From: JBQTKD01 sp052386455
GTDB taxonomy: Bacteria; Actinomycetota; Actinomycetes; Sporichthyales; Sporichthyaceae
Assembly (NCBI GenBank): GCA_052386455.1
Contig: JBQTKD010000030.1
Coordinates: 1-64,000 of the forward strand
DNA: 64,000 bases
Reading direction: 5' to 3'
The notes under the pieces were generated by a model. It worked only from the letters and a program-made list of their open reading frames with translations, did no database searches and was not told the origin of the DNA. A program made the position numbers and the translations under genes. Position 1 is the first letter of the stretch, and every line of letters starts with the position of its first letter. Shown one piece after another: positions 27,235 through 36,330 of the stretch.

Positions 27235-28521
27235 TCAGCGGCTGGTGCGTTCCGGGGTCCAGGTGGCCGGCAGGGCCCGGACGCCGTTGATGAAGTTGGC
27301 GGACAGGAACTCCGGTGCTGGGGCGTGGATGTCCGGGATACGGGTGTAGACCTCGGTCAGCAGCGACTTGAGCATGGTGCGGGCCAACGCCGCCCCGAGG
27401 CAGAAGTGCGGCCCGCCGCCGCCGAAGGCGATGTGCGGGTTGGGGCTGCGGGTGATGTCGAAGGCGTAGGGATTTTCGAAGACCTCCTCGTCGCGGTTGC
27501 CCGAGCAGTACCAGAGCACGACCTTGTCCCCGGCCTTGATCTGCGAACCGCGCATCGTCACGTCCCGGGTGGCGGTGCGACGCATGTGCAGCAGGGGATA
27601 GGACCAGCGCAGCACCTCCTCCACCGCGCCGGCCACCCGGCCGGGAACGTCGGAGACGAGCAGGGCACGCTGGTCGGGATGCACCGACAGCTCGTGGATG
27701 GCATAGGCCGAGGCGTGCCGGGTGGTGTCGTTGGCCGCGACCGCGAGCAGCACGAAGAACGCGCAGATCTCGTCCTCGGTCAACCTCTGACCGTCCCACT
27801 CGGCCTGCACCAGCCAGGTCATCAGGTCCTCGCCGGGGTTCGCCCGGCGCATCGGGATCAGCTCCGCGGCGGTCTGGTGCAGGTCCATCACGCAGCCGGC
27901 GAACAGCTCCAGGCCGGTCTGCTCCCCGCACTCCGCCGGGTCGGACCAGGACATGAGCCGTTGTGCCGCCGAGATCGTCCGGTCGTACATCTCGCCCGGG
28001 GCGAGGCCGAAGAAGCTGGCGAAGAGCCGGCCGGGCAGTTGCATCGCGACCAGATCGACGAAGTCGCCCTGCCCCAGCGGGGCCATCTCGTCGACCAGGT
28101 CCCGGGCGTGCCCGTGGATCCAGCCCTCCAACTGCAGGACGTTCTTTGGCTTGAAGGCGTTCATCACGATGCCGCGCAGCTGCGTGTGCCGCGGGGCGTC
28201 CATCGCGATGAAGGACTGCGCGACCTCGGTCATCTCCGGGCCGAAGTCCTCCATCGTGATGCCGTCGGCGGAGGAGAACACCTCGGGGTTGCGGCTGGCC
28301 TCGCGGATGTCCTCGTTCTTGGTCAACGACCAGAACCCACGGGTGTTCAGATCCGGCGGGAGCAGGTCGGATTCCGCCGGCCGGCTCCACGGGACGGGGT
28401 TCTCCCGCCGGAGCACCGCGAACGCGGCGTCGCGTTCGGCCATCGACTGCGCCCAGAACTGACGGGAGCTCAGGTCGATGTCCCCGTGCGTGGTGAGGAG
28501 GGGTGCTTGGGTGACGGTCAT
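27235..28521 (-). CDS. Cytochrome P450
   Basis: The 428-residue P450 shows the heme loop FGGGGPHFCLGAALAR near residue 357, the ExxR motif in VEEVLR, and an I-helix VAANDTTRHA near 245. The style resembles CYP124/125-type actinobacterial enzymes that oxidise steroid or fatty side chains; this is only a likeness. GAGGA lies before the ATG. It follows a binding lipoprotein and a 3Fe-4S ferredoxin on the same strand; the ferredoxin is its likely electron donor. Confidence 0.93.
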   Translation of the reverse strand: MTVTQAPLLTTHGDIDLSSRQFWAQSMAERDAAFAVLRRENPVPWSRPAESDLLPPDLNTRGFWSLTKNEDIREASRNPEVFSSADGITMEDFGPEMTEVAQSFIAMDAPRHTQLRGIVMNAFKPKNVLQLEGWIHGHARDLVDEMAPLGQGDFVDLVAMQLPGRLFASFFGLAPGEMYDRTISAAQRLMSWSDPAECGEQTGLELFAGCVMDLHQTAAELIPMRRANPGEDLMTWLVQAEWDGQRLTEDEICAFFVLLAVAANDTTRHASAYAIHELSVHPDQRALLVSDVPGRVAGAVEEVLRWSYPLLHMRRTATRDVTMRGSQIKAGDKVVLWYCSGNRDEEVFENPYAFDITRSPNPHIAFGGGGPHFCLGAALARTMLKSLLTEVYTRIPDIHAPAPEFLSANFINGVRALPATWTPERTSR

Positions 28522-28540
28522 CGCGGATCCTCGCAGCCGG

Positions 28541-30115
28541 TCAGCGGTGGGTGTAGACGACGCCCTGGTCCGGGTCGAGAACCCAGCCGTTGGGGGTCCC
28601 GTCCGGGTTGGCGACGGTGTTGACGGAGTCGTACTTGTAGATGAACTCCCGGCCCTGGCCGTATTCCTTGTTCCAGTTGGTTCCGTAGCGCTCCGAGTTG
28701 ACGTACTGGAAGCGCTGGTCCAGTGAGGCGTCGGACTTCCACACGGTGCCGTTGCCCAGGGTCGCCATGAGGCGCTCGCGGGTCAGGTTCGGCCCGACCT
28801 CCTTGGCGGCCTGGGCGAAGATGTTGATGCCCACGTAGCCGGCCTGCACGATGTGGTGGTTGCCGCCGCGGTTCGCCCGCGCGTACTTGTTCATCGTCGC
28901 CATGAACTCGGTGCCCCAGAGCCGGTAGGTGGTGTTGGTCCAGTACCGCCCGGCCGGGTGCTTGCCGAACAGCGAGCCGAGCACCTCGCCGGCGAGGTGG
29001 TTGCCCGAGATGCCCTTCGGCGGATAGTAGTTCTGCTGCGCCGACTCCACGATGAACTTCGCCATGGTCGCGGGGTTGATCACGTAGTGCACGATGTGCT
29101 CCGGGTTGGCGGCGCGCATCGCGAGAACGTGCGAGGACATCGAGGTCTCGGAGATGGAGACGTCGGCCTTCTTGACCAGCTTGGCGCCGGAGGCGTCCAG
29201 AATCTTCTTGACCTCGTTGCACGCGAGCTGCATCTCGGGGCTGGTCAGGCAGATCAGGCCGTAGGTCTTGGGCTTGACGACGTTTTTCGCCCAGTGCGCG
29301 CCGGCCATCGCTTCGTGGATCATCGACATGTGGGCCGGGAACATGTACGGGTCCTGCCACTCGGTCTGCGAGTAGGCCCACGCGCCGACGTAGGGCAGCT
29401 TGAACTGCTTGAGATCGTCGTGGATCGAGGCGGTCGCCCAGTCGATCCCGGTGACCAGGGAGAAGATCTTGTCCTGCGCGGCGAGCTTCTTGATGCACGC
29501 TTTCGCGCGGGACACCTCTCCCGGGCCGTCGTCGCAGTCCACGATCTGCAGGCGCCGGCCGAGTACCCCGCCGCGGTCGTTGATCGCTGCGACCATGCCC
29601 AGGTTGCCGCGGACCTGCGGCTGGGTGATCAGGTTGCCGAGCGCCATGCCGTGCATGTTGATCGAGCCGAGCTTGATCGAGTCCCGGGTCACGCCGACGT
29701 CGGTGGCACCGTCCTTGGCCTCGTAGATTTCCTGATTCGCCGCCTTGGCCTCGCCGATCTCGGTCCCGACGACGATCGCCCCTGCGGGCTTGCGCCCGGA
29801 GTCGTGCTTCTTCGGCGTCTTGGCGGCCACCTTCCCTGCCGGGGCGGCGGCCTTCGGGGCGACGGCCTTGGGCGCCGGGACCTGCGCGGCGGAGGTCTGG
29901 GCCCGTGTCGCCTTCGGGGCGGCGGGCTTGGGGGCAGCGGCCGGCGCGACGGGGGCCTCGGCCTGCGCCTGGGCAGGCGCGGACGCGGGTTCCTGCGCGA
30001 CGGGGGCGGAATCGTCCTCGCCGCCACCACAGGCGCCCAGCAACAGAGCGACCGAGACGGCCAGCGGAAGCGCGCGGAGGGTGGTTCTCGGGGCGGCGTT
30101 GCCTATCGGATTCAC
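28541..30115 (-). CDS. Branched-chain-type substrate-binding lipoprotein
   Basis: This 524-residue protein starts at GTG and has a lipobox LLLGAC with Cys29. A long Ala/Pro/Lys linker (residues about 40-115) precedes a periplasmic-binding domain of the Leu/Ile/Val/urea type (LGSINMHGMALGN, AAINDRGGVLGRRLQIVDCD, FIVESAQQNYYPPKGISG). No ABC permease or ATPase gene is nearby. It may deliver or sense the P450 substrate at the membrane. It lies 19 bases before the P450 gene in the same transcript. Confidence 0.85.
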   Translation of the reverse strand: MNPIGNAAPRTTLRALPLAVSVALLLGACGGGEDDSAPVAQEPASAPAQAQAEAPVAPAAAPKPAAPKATRAQTSAAQVPAPKAVAPKAAAPAGKVAAKTPKKHDSGRKPAGAIVVGTEIGEAKAANQEIYEAKDGATDVGVTRDSIKLGSINMHGMALGNLITQPQVRGNLGMVAAINDRGGVLGRRLQIVDCDDGPGEVSRAKACIKKLAAQDKIFSLVTGIDWATASIHDDLKQFKLPYVGAWAYSQTEWQDPYMFPAHMSMIHEAMAGAHWAKNVVKPKTYGLICLTSPEMQLACNEVKKILDASGAKLVKKADVSISETSMSSHVLAMRAANPEHIVHYVINPATMAKFIVESAQQNYYPPKGISGNHLAGEVLGSLFGKHPAGRYWTNTTYRLWGTEFMATMNKYARANRGGNHHIVQAGYVGINIFAQAAKEVGPNLTRERLMATLGNGTVWKSDASLDQRFQYVNSERYGTNWNKEYGQGREFIYKYDSVNTVANPDGTPNGWVLDPDQGVVYTHR

Positions 30116-30260
30116 CTGTTCTCGTTCAGCGTCGGAGCCGGGCGGCCCCAGACTCCCGATGCTGCGCCCGTTGGGTGCGCGGTCGAAACGGTCCGCTGGG
30201 CCAATCGACGGTCTGTGCGGGCCACGCCGTGGGCCGGCGGGGCCGCCCTGCGCGGACCCT

Positions 30261-30452
30261 TCATTCGGTGACGCCGATGGCCCGGGTCGGGCAGTTCGCG
30301 ACCGCCCGGTCCACCTGTTCGCGCAAACCCTCGGGTGCGTCGGCCAGCAGCACGATCGTGCGGCCCGCGGCGTCCTCGTCGAACACCGCCGGAGCCGCCA
30401 CCAGGCACTGACCGTGCCCCCGGCACACCAAAAGATCGACACTGACCCGCAC
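30261..30452 (-). CDS. 3Fe-4S ferredoxin of the P450 operon
   Basis: This 63-residue protein from a GTG start has cysteines at 10, 16 and 54 in CRGHGQC and NCP, the arrangement of single-cluster ferredoxins that serve actinobacterial P450s. It leads an operon with the binding lipoprotein and the P450. Confidence 0.88.
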   Translation of the reverse strand: MRVSVDLLVCRGHGQCLVAAPAVFDEDAAGRTIVLLADAPEGLREQVDRAVANCPTRAIGVTE

Positions 30453-30747
30453 CCTGGCCTCCGCTCTCGACTCAGGGCAGTATCCGCAGCGGGCGGCCGG
30501 CGCGCTGCGTCCAGACGGGCCACCGATGGCCCACACGGACGCAACGCATGTTCGCGACCACCGGCGCAACCGTGTGCGAGTACATCCGCGACGAACGACT
30601 CACTGCGGTCAGCCCGAGGTCTTCCTCCAGCCGAGCGGTTCTGCCGCCGGGCGAGAGGTACAAAGGGATCCCGATGGGAGCCAGCCTGCCGAACGAAAAC
30701 TGTCGGACCTTCCGGGCAGGATGCGCAGCGAGCGGAGAGGGGCGAGA

Positions 30748-31338
30748 ATGGCGGGCATGACCGAGCAGCGGACGCTTGCAGAGGTCGGGCTCGCCCCCGG
30801 CAACCGCCCATTCACCGTGGCGGACCTGGAGGCGATGCCCGATGACGGCAGGCGTTACGAGCTCATCGACGGGACCCTGCTGGTGACGCCGGGACCCAGT
30901 TGGCAGCACCAGTCCATGGCGGCTTCACTGTGGCGTTTCCTGGACGACGCGTGCCCGCCCGACCTTCGCGCTGTCATGGCCCCGTTTGCCGTCCGAACCG
31001 CGAACGACAGCGAGGTTCAACCGGACGTACTGGTGACGCGGTTCGCCGACTTGACCTCCGCGCTCCTGCCGGTTCCTCCGCTACTGGCGTCAGAAGTGCT
31101 GTCGCCGAGCACTCAACTGCACGACCGCAATCTCAAGATGGCCCACTAGGCGCGCATGGGGGTCGAGTCGTACTGGCTGCTCGACCCGCAGGAACCGGGC
31201 TCGATCGTCGCTTATCGCCTGTCGGCGGGCGCGTATCGGGAGGTCGGATCGGCAATAGGCGAGGAGGTTCTGGTCGTGGAATACCCGTTCCCGCTCGTCG
31301 TGGTGCCTAGCCGGCTGCTGGACCGGACGCGTCCGTAG
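30748..31338 (+). pseudogene. Uma2-family protein with in-frame stop
   Basis: The frame encodes a Uma2 (DUF820) PD-(D/E)XK-like protein: RRYELIDGTLLVTPGPSWQH, VQPDVLV, LASEVLSPST. At 31147-31149 a TAG interrupts it. The same frame continues with ARMGVESYWLLDPQEPGS, exactly the family's Tyr-Ala-x-x-Gly-Val-x-x-Tyr-Trp region, so TAG stands where a tyrosine codon is expected. A single-base change explains it. ATG 30748 follows GGAGAGGGG; 30757 is an alternative. The end overlaps the AOR gene by 32 bases. Confidence 0.75.
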
Positions 31339-33109
31339 CCGTCGGTCGCCCCTGCGGGTCCCACCCGCGGGCCGCGTAGTACCCGGACACCATGGCGCGC
31401 AGGGACTCCTTGGATAGCGCGGCCTGCTCGCCGGACTTCAGGGTCAGCGGATCGGCCAGCAGGCGAGGCGGGAGGGTGTCGTCCGCGGCGGTGGCGCCCT
31501 CGCGCAGGTTGTAGAGCCGTTTGGCGCGCACGATCCGGGCGGCTACGGCCTGCAGTTCGGCGGCGTCGAGGTCCCACCCGGTGATCGGGCGCAGCAACGC
31601 GGCCCATTCGGCCAGCGGATCGTCGTCGAAGACCCCGCGCAGGAACGAACAGAGAATCAGGGAGTCCATCAGCGCGGCGCGGTCCTCGTGTTCGATGGCG
31701 ACCCGCACGTGTTCGGCGCCCGCGTTGAATCGGTCGACCTCGCCCGTCAGGTCGGCCTGCCCGGTCCCGGAGCGGTTGTGGTCCGCACCTCGCGCGTTCA
31801 CGGCCAGCCCGAGGGCGGAGGCCTGCATGGTGCGCGGCTCGAAGCCCGGCAGTTCCAGCCCCTTCACGTGGGGGGCGAACTCGCCCGATCCGCCGCCGAC
31901 GATCTCCGCCGCGCGGCGCGATCCCTCCGCGAGCAGCCGGCCGAGCCCGGGGGAGCGGTGGCCGATCGCGGCGATGGCCCGCAGCACCGCCGTGCCGTCG
32001 CCGAAGCGCAGCCACGGCTCGTCGATCAGGCCGCGCGCCGCGCACTCCATGGCCCAGGCGATCGTGCCGCCGGCGGAGATGGTGTCGATGCCGTAGTCGT
32101 CGCAGCGGCCGCTGGCCAGCAGCACGTCGTCGGGATCCGTGACCCCGCACATCGGGCCGAGCGCCACCGCGTTCTGGTACTCCATGCGAAATTTGCGACC
32201 GCCCGCGCGCGGATAGATGTGCGTGCAGCCGATCGTGCACGAGGCGCAGGTGCTGCGTGTCGAGCCGCGGAGCTGCTCCATCTCCCCGGCGTCGAGCCGA
32301 TCGGCCGCCTCGAGTTCGACGTGCTGGAAGTTGTGCGCGGGCAGGGCGGCCACCGCGTTGTAGGCGAGCAGGTTGCCCAGGGTGCCCAGGGCCCGATGCG
32401 CCGAGGTGGCCGGCCCGACGCTGCGTGCGCGCAGATCGCGGGCCACGTCCAGCACGGCGGGCGGGTCGGCGACCTCTGCTCGAAGGGATCCGCGGACCAG
32501 CACGGCCTTGAGGTTTTTGGCGCCGAGCACCGCGCCGAGGCCGCCGCGCCCGGCGTGGCGGCCGTCGTGGCTGATCGTCGCGAATCTGACGCCCCGTTCG
32601 CCCGCGGGCCCGATCACGGCCGCCTGCCACCCGGGACCGAACCGTGCGCGAAGCATCGCCTCGGCCTCCTCGGCCCGCCGTTCGGCGAGCTCCGGCGCCG
32701 GCTCCAGCCGAACACCGTCGGCGTCGATCAGCAGCACCGAGAGTTCCTCGGCCAGGCCGCGAATCGCGATCGCGTCGTGCCCGGTCATCTTGCCTGCGAT
32801 CGCGAACCGGCTGGAGGCCAGCGCGTCGGTCAGCAGGCCGGTCAGCGGCGACTTCCCGACGACGGCGAACTTGGCGCTCGTCGTCAGCGGCGTCCCGACC
32901 AGCGGCGAGAACACGAACAGGATCGGTGCCTCGGGCGCGAGTGGGTCGACGCCGGGCGGAGCGAGCTCGTGCAGCAGCCACGTCCCGAGACCGACCCCGC
33001 CGAGGTACTGGCGCAGCACCTGCTCGGGCAGCGGCAGCGCCGCCCCGGCCGCCTCGGTCCCGACGACGTTCACGACCAGGGCACGCCCGAAGTATCCGCC
33101 CGCCGTCAC
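31307..33109 (-). CDS. Aldehyde:ferredoxin oxidoreductase-family tungsten/molybdenum enzyme
   Basis: The 600-residue protein starts at GTG. Seen: a pterin-binding N-terminal half (YLGGVGLGTWLLHEL, GKSPLTGLLTDALAS, GRGGLGAVLGAKNLKAV), the 4Fe-4S motif CASCTIGC and the last cysteine in LILCSFLRGVFDDD. AOR enzymes oxidise aldehydes to acids, or reduce acids, with ferredoxin. Family diversity is high, so the substrate is open. The start overlaps the end of mobA by four bases. It could remove aldehydes arising from epoxides; that is inference. Confidence 0.88.
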   Translation of the reverse strand: MTAGGYFGRALVVNVVGTEAAGAALPLPEQVLRQYLGGVGLGTWLLHELAPPGVDPLAPEAPILFVFSPLVGTPLTTSAKFAVVGKSPLTGLLTDALASSRFAIAGKMTGHDAIAIRGLAEELSVLLIDADGVRLEPAPELAERRAEEAEAMLRARFGPGWQAAVIGPAGERGVRFATISHDGRHAGRGGLGAVLGAKNLKAVLVRGSLRAEVADPPAVLDVARDLRARSVGPATSAHRALGTLGNLLAYNAVAALPAHNFQHVELEAADRLDAGEMEQLRGSTRSTCASCTIGCTHIYPRAGGRKFRMEYQNAVALGPMCGVTDPDDVLLASGRCDDYGIDTISAGGTIAWAMECAARGLIDEPWLRFGDGTAVLRAIAAIGHRSPGLGRLLAEGSRRAAEIVGGGSGEFAPHVKGLELPGFEPRTMQASALGLAVNARGADHNRSGTGQADLTGEVDRFNAGAEHVRVAIEHEDRAALMDSLILCSFLRGVFDDDPLAEWAALLRPITGWDLDAAELQAVAARIVRAKRLYNLREGATAADDTLPPRLLADPLTLKSGEQAALSKESLRAMVSGYYAARGWDPQGRPTATDASGPAAG

Positions 33110-33738
33110 GGCCGGCCTTCGAAGCGGGCGCGGACGGACGCGTACTCCGCGGGGTCGTTCACGTTCAGCACCGAGTGCAGCTCGGGGTCCGCCGCGGCCA
33201 GGTCGGGATCGGCGAGCAGGTCCGCCTCGCTCAGCGCCCGCACCGAGCAGTGCTCGAACAGCGCGTGCGGCCAGTGTTGCCCCGCCTCGAGCAGTTCGGA
33301 AACCAGCGGCGCGAGCGTGGCGCGGTATCCGGCCGCGAGCGGCTGGCGATAGCCGTGGACGTAGGGCAGCGCGACGTCGATCGAATCGTCGGCCAGTTCC
33401 GCGAGCACTCGGCGCACGTACGCAGGGTGCAGCATCGGCATGTCCGTCGCGCACAGGAACGCGATGCGGGCTCGGGCGCCGACGATCGCGAAGCCGCCGG
33501 CCAGCCCTTCGAGGGGCCCGCGTCCGGCGACGGCGTCCCGGCCGATCTCGACGCCGTCGGGCAGGTCCGGAAGGTACTGGTCCGCGGCGCCCACGACGAC
33601 GACGGGACCGGTCAGCGTCGCGCGCAGCATCGCGGCGGTGCGGAACAGGAGCGTGGAACCGTCCCACTCCAGTTCGGCCTTCGGGCTGCCCATCCGCGAG
33701 GAGCGCCCGCCGACCACCACGATTCCCGCAGCGTCCAT
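33106..33738 (-). CDS. mobA: MobA-like molybdenum cofactor nucleotidyltransferase
   Basis: The 210-residue protein has the nucleotide-binding start AGIVVVGGRSSRMGSPKAEL, the metal site FLCATDMPML near residue 95 and the tail typical of MobA. It attaches GMP or CMP to the pterin cofactor. Its tight coupling with the AOR gene suggests that it matures that enzyme's cofactor. The YdeP-type enzyme at 20 kb may also depend on it. Confidence 0.85.
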   Translation of the reverse strand: MDAAGIVVVGGRSSRMGSPKAELEWDGSTLLFRTAAMLRATLTGPVVVVGAADQYLPDLPDGVEIGRDAVAGRGPLEGLAGGFAIVGARARIAFLCATDMPMLHPAYVRRVLAELADDSIDVALPYVHGYRQPLAAGYRATLAPLVSELLEAGQHWPHALFEHCSVRALSEADLLADPDLAAADPELHSVLNVNDPAEYASVRARFEGRP

Positions 33739-33762
33739 CGTCGCGATGCTACGGCGCGGAGG

Positions 33763-34536
33763 TCAGGTGGCGGTCATCCCACCGTCCGCGGCGAGGATCG
33801 TGCCGGTGCAGAATGCCGATTCCTCGCAGGCGAAGAACAGGGCCGCGTTCGCGATGTCCGCCGGCGTCCCGAGGCGCCCGATCGGGTACTTCGCTACGGT
33901 CGCGGCCATGCCCGCCGCGGGGTCGCCGCCGCCGCGCAACGCGATCAGATCGTCGATCATCGGCGTGTGCACGGTGCCGGGGCAGATCGCATTGACCCGG
34001 ATCCGGCGCGGCGCAAGGTCCAGGGCCGCCGCCCGGGTGAACGCCACCACCGCGCCCTTCGAGGCGCAGTACGCGGCGGCGTTGGCGATGCCGACCAGCC
34101 CCGCCACCGATGCGGTGTTCACGATCGCCGCAGTCGCGCCCTCCGGCGGCGTCATGAACGGAAGAACCGCCCGGGTGCAGAGGAACACACCTTTCGCGTT
34201 GACCTCGAAGCAGCCGTCCCAGTCGGCCTCGCTCATCGTGGCCAGGGGAGCGAACCGGACCACGCCGGCGTTGTTGCACAGGACGTCGATCCGCCCGAGT
34301 GCCCCCGCCGCGGTCTCGAAGGCGGCGGTCGTCGACGCAGCACTCGCCACGTCCACCTCGACTGCGAGCGCGCGCCCACCGGCCTTCTCGATCAGCGCGG
34401 CCGTGTCGGCCGCGCCGTCGGGCGAGAGGTCGAGGACGGCGACGTGCGCGCCCTCCTCGGCGAAGCGCAGCGCCGTGGCGCGGCCGATGCCGGAACCGGC
34501 GCCGGTGACGACGGCGCCGCGGTTGGCCAGCCTCAT
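33763..34536 (-). CDS. Short-chain dehydrogenase/reductase
   Basis: The 257-residue SDR has GAGSGIGRA near residue 12, NNAGV near 88, the catalytic Ser in TASVAG and Tyr/Lys in YCASK. Its start is one base from the stop of the xecC-like gene upstream, so the two are coupled. In Xanthobacter the xec cluster encodes R- and S-hydroxypropyl-CoM dehydrogenases; this gene may fill the second role. The sulfonate-binding arginines of XecD are not clearly in place here, so the substrate is uncertain. Confidence 0.8.
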   Translation of the reverse strand: MRLANRGAVVTGAGSGIGRATALRFAEEGAHVAVLDLSPDGAADTAALIEKAGGRALAVEVDVASAASTTAAFETAAGALGRIDVLCNNAGVVRFAPLATMSEADWDGCFEVNAKGVFLCTRAVLPFMTPPEGATAAIVNTASVAGLVGIANAAAYCASKGAVVAFTRAAALDLAPRRIRVNAICPGTVHTPMIDDLIALRGGGDPAAGMAATVAKYPIGRLGTPADIANAALFFACEESAFCTGTILAADGGMTAT

Positions 34537-34537
34537 C

Positions 34538-36166
34538 TCAGAGGTCCCGCAACGGGCCGCCGACGCGCAGGCGGTGCAGCTGCGGGAAGCCCTCGTTGAG
34601 GAACAGTTCGTTCACGTCGGCCATCTGGTCCGCGGAGAACCCGCCGGGCATCTTGTGCAGCAGGTAGTCCAGGTACTGGAAGGCGTTGCGGACGCCGAAG
34701 GCCACGAACTGCAGGCCGAGGATCTTGCGGCTGTCGCCGTCGATCACGGACTTCAGCAGGCCGTTCTCGCCCATGCCCTCGAGCGCGAAGAACATGGAGC
34801 CGTCGCCGACGGGCAGCGCGCAGTCCTCGCGCGGGACGCCGTCCGGCGGAAGCTTGATGACGACCACGTTGGAGTACTGCTCGCGGGCCTCGGCCTCCGA
34901 CAGCCCGGTCCACACCACCTCGTAGGTGGAGTGCAGGAAGTCCGGGTACATACCCTCGATCTCGTACTCGACGTGCTCGCCCATGATGTTGCGAGCCGCG
35001 ACGATCCCGGACTTGCGCGCCTTGAACATCTCCCGCGGCCCGGGGATCATGTCGCCGCACGCGTAGACGCCGGGCACCGAGGTCTGCATCGTCGCATCGA
35101 CGAGGAAGTGCCCCTTGTCGTCGGTCGCGCAGCCGAGGTGCGCGAACTCGTCGGTGAGCGGGCGTTCGCCGGTGCCGAGGAAGACCATGTCGCAGGCCGT
35201 CGTGAACTCTTCGTGCGTGGTCATGTTCCGGTAGGTGACGCTCTCCACCCGGTCGACGCCGTTGATCGAGACCGGCTCCATGTGGTCGAGGATGTCGATT
35301 CCGCGGCGCTTCATCGCGTCCTCGACCCACGTGCGCATGTCCTCGTCCACGTGGTGCAGACCCTTGGTCCGCATCAGCTGACTGCGCGTCACGATCGTGG
35401 TCGCACAACCGGTGGCCTGGAAGAACGAGCCGTACTCGATGGCGGTCTTGCCGCCGCCGATGACGACGCACCGGTTCGGCTCGAAGTCCAACCAGGCGGG
35501 GTCGAGCATGGTGGCGAAGTTGACGACGCCCTTGAGCTGCGTGCCGGGCACGTCCGGCGCAATCGGGCGAGCGCCGATCGACAGCACCAGGTTCTTGCAC
35601 GTGAAGACGCGCCCCGCGACCTCGACGGTGTTCTTGTCGATCACCGTGGCCGGCGCGTTGAGGACGTACTCCATGTTCAGCTGTTCTTTGGACTGGAAGT
35701 TCATGATCCCGTGCGCGGAGCCGCGGGACTTCAGGAAGCCGTCGCGGATCTCGATGATCGACGCGCGCTTCTTGACGTCTTCGTAGTCCTCGCACCAGTA
35801 CTTGTTGCTCATCAGGCGCGCGTAGTCGAGCATGCGCGCGGCCTCGGAGAACACGTGGTGCGGCACGCACGCCTCGTGCGGGCAGGAGCCGCCGAGGAAG
35901 GGCCACTTGTCGATGACCAGCTGGCGGCCGCCGCGGGCGCGGAGGAACGCGGAGCCGAACCGGCCGGCGGCGCCGCCGCCGATGTAGATCGCGTCGTACT
36001 CGCGGTCGTCGACCTCGGGCGGCGCGACGTTCCAGATCGGACCCAGCGAGGGGTCCTCCATGTAGGTGTCGACGAGCGGACCCCACTCGCCCAGCGAGAT
36101 GAACTCGCCCCAGATGTTGCGGCCTTCGGTGCTCTGCATGCCGGTTGCCTCGCTTCGCTCGGTCAC
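34538..36166 (-). CDS. xecC: 2-ketopropyl-CoM oxidoreductase/carboxylase-like flavoprotein (copy 2)
   Basis: The 542-residue protein starts at a GTG preceded by AGGAGG; an ATG at 36139 is the alternative and would align better with copy 1. It shares all key parts with 2-KPCC: GGGAAGRFGS with the CoM-binding Arg, the redox pair GGSCPHEAC, IMNFQSKEQLN, and the second Arg in MFKARKSG. As in copy 1 the end reads FLNEGF, so the His506 position of 2-KPCC is missing. It leads an operon with SDR, mobA and AOR, divergent from the TmoA-type gene. Similarity to 2-KPCC is high throughout, so a CoM-thioether substrate is very likely; carboxylation is open. Confidence 0.87.
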   Translation of the reverse strand: MTERSEATGMQSTEGRNIWGEFISLGEWGPLVDTYMEDPSLGPIWNVAPPEVDDREYDAIYIGGGAAGRFGSAFLRARGGRQLVIDKWPFLGGSCPHEACVPHHVFSEAARMLDYARLMSNKYWCEDYEDVKKRASIIEIRDGFLKSRGSAHGIMNFQSKEQLNMEYVLNAPATVIDKNTVEVAGRVFTCKNLVLSIGARPIAPDVPGTQLKGVVNFATMLDPAWLDFEPNRCVVIGGGKTAIEYGSFFQATGCATTIVTRSQLMRTKGLHHVDEDMRTWVEDAMKRRGIDILDHMEPVSINGVDRVESVTYRNMTTHEEFTTACDMVFLGTGERPLTDEFAHLGCATDDKGHFLVDATMQTSVPGVYACGDMIPGPREMFKARKSGIVAARNIMGEHVEYEIEGMYPDFLHSTYEVVWTGLSEAEAREQYSNVVVIKLPPDGVPREDCALPVGDGSMFFALEGMGENGLLKSVIDGDSRKILGLQFVAFGVRNAFQYLDYLLHKMPGGFSADQMADVNELFLNEGFPQLHRLRVGGPLRDL

Positions 36167-36330
36167 GCGACCTCCTCGTTGAAGTCGGGCCACCGTAGCG
36201 AGGGTAGGTCAGGTCTGGTCCCGTTCACCGTGGCGGGGAGTGGGCGATCAATCCTGTCTTCGAGGACAAGGTCGCCCGGGGCGCTCCGGGACGAGGATTC
36301 GAGGCACGCCACGGGCCTGGAGGAACAGCA
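36167..36330. promoter_or_regulatory. Divergent control region of the CoM/epoxide cluster
   Basis: The 164 bases between the two divergent operons hold a near-palindrome TGTCTTCGAGGACA (36255-36268) and the arms AATCCTGTC (36250-36258) and GACGAGGATT (36290-36299). GGAGG precedes the ATG at 36331. This is where the MEDS, PucR or kinase pathway would be expected to act. Confidence 0.45.
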
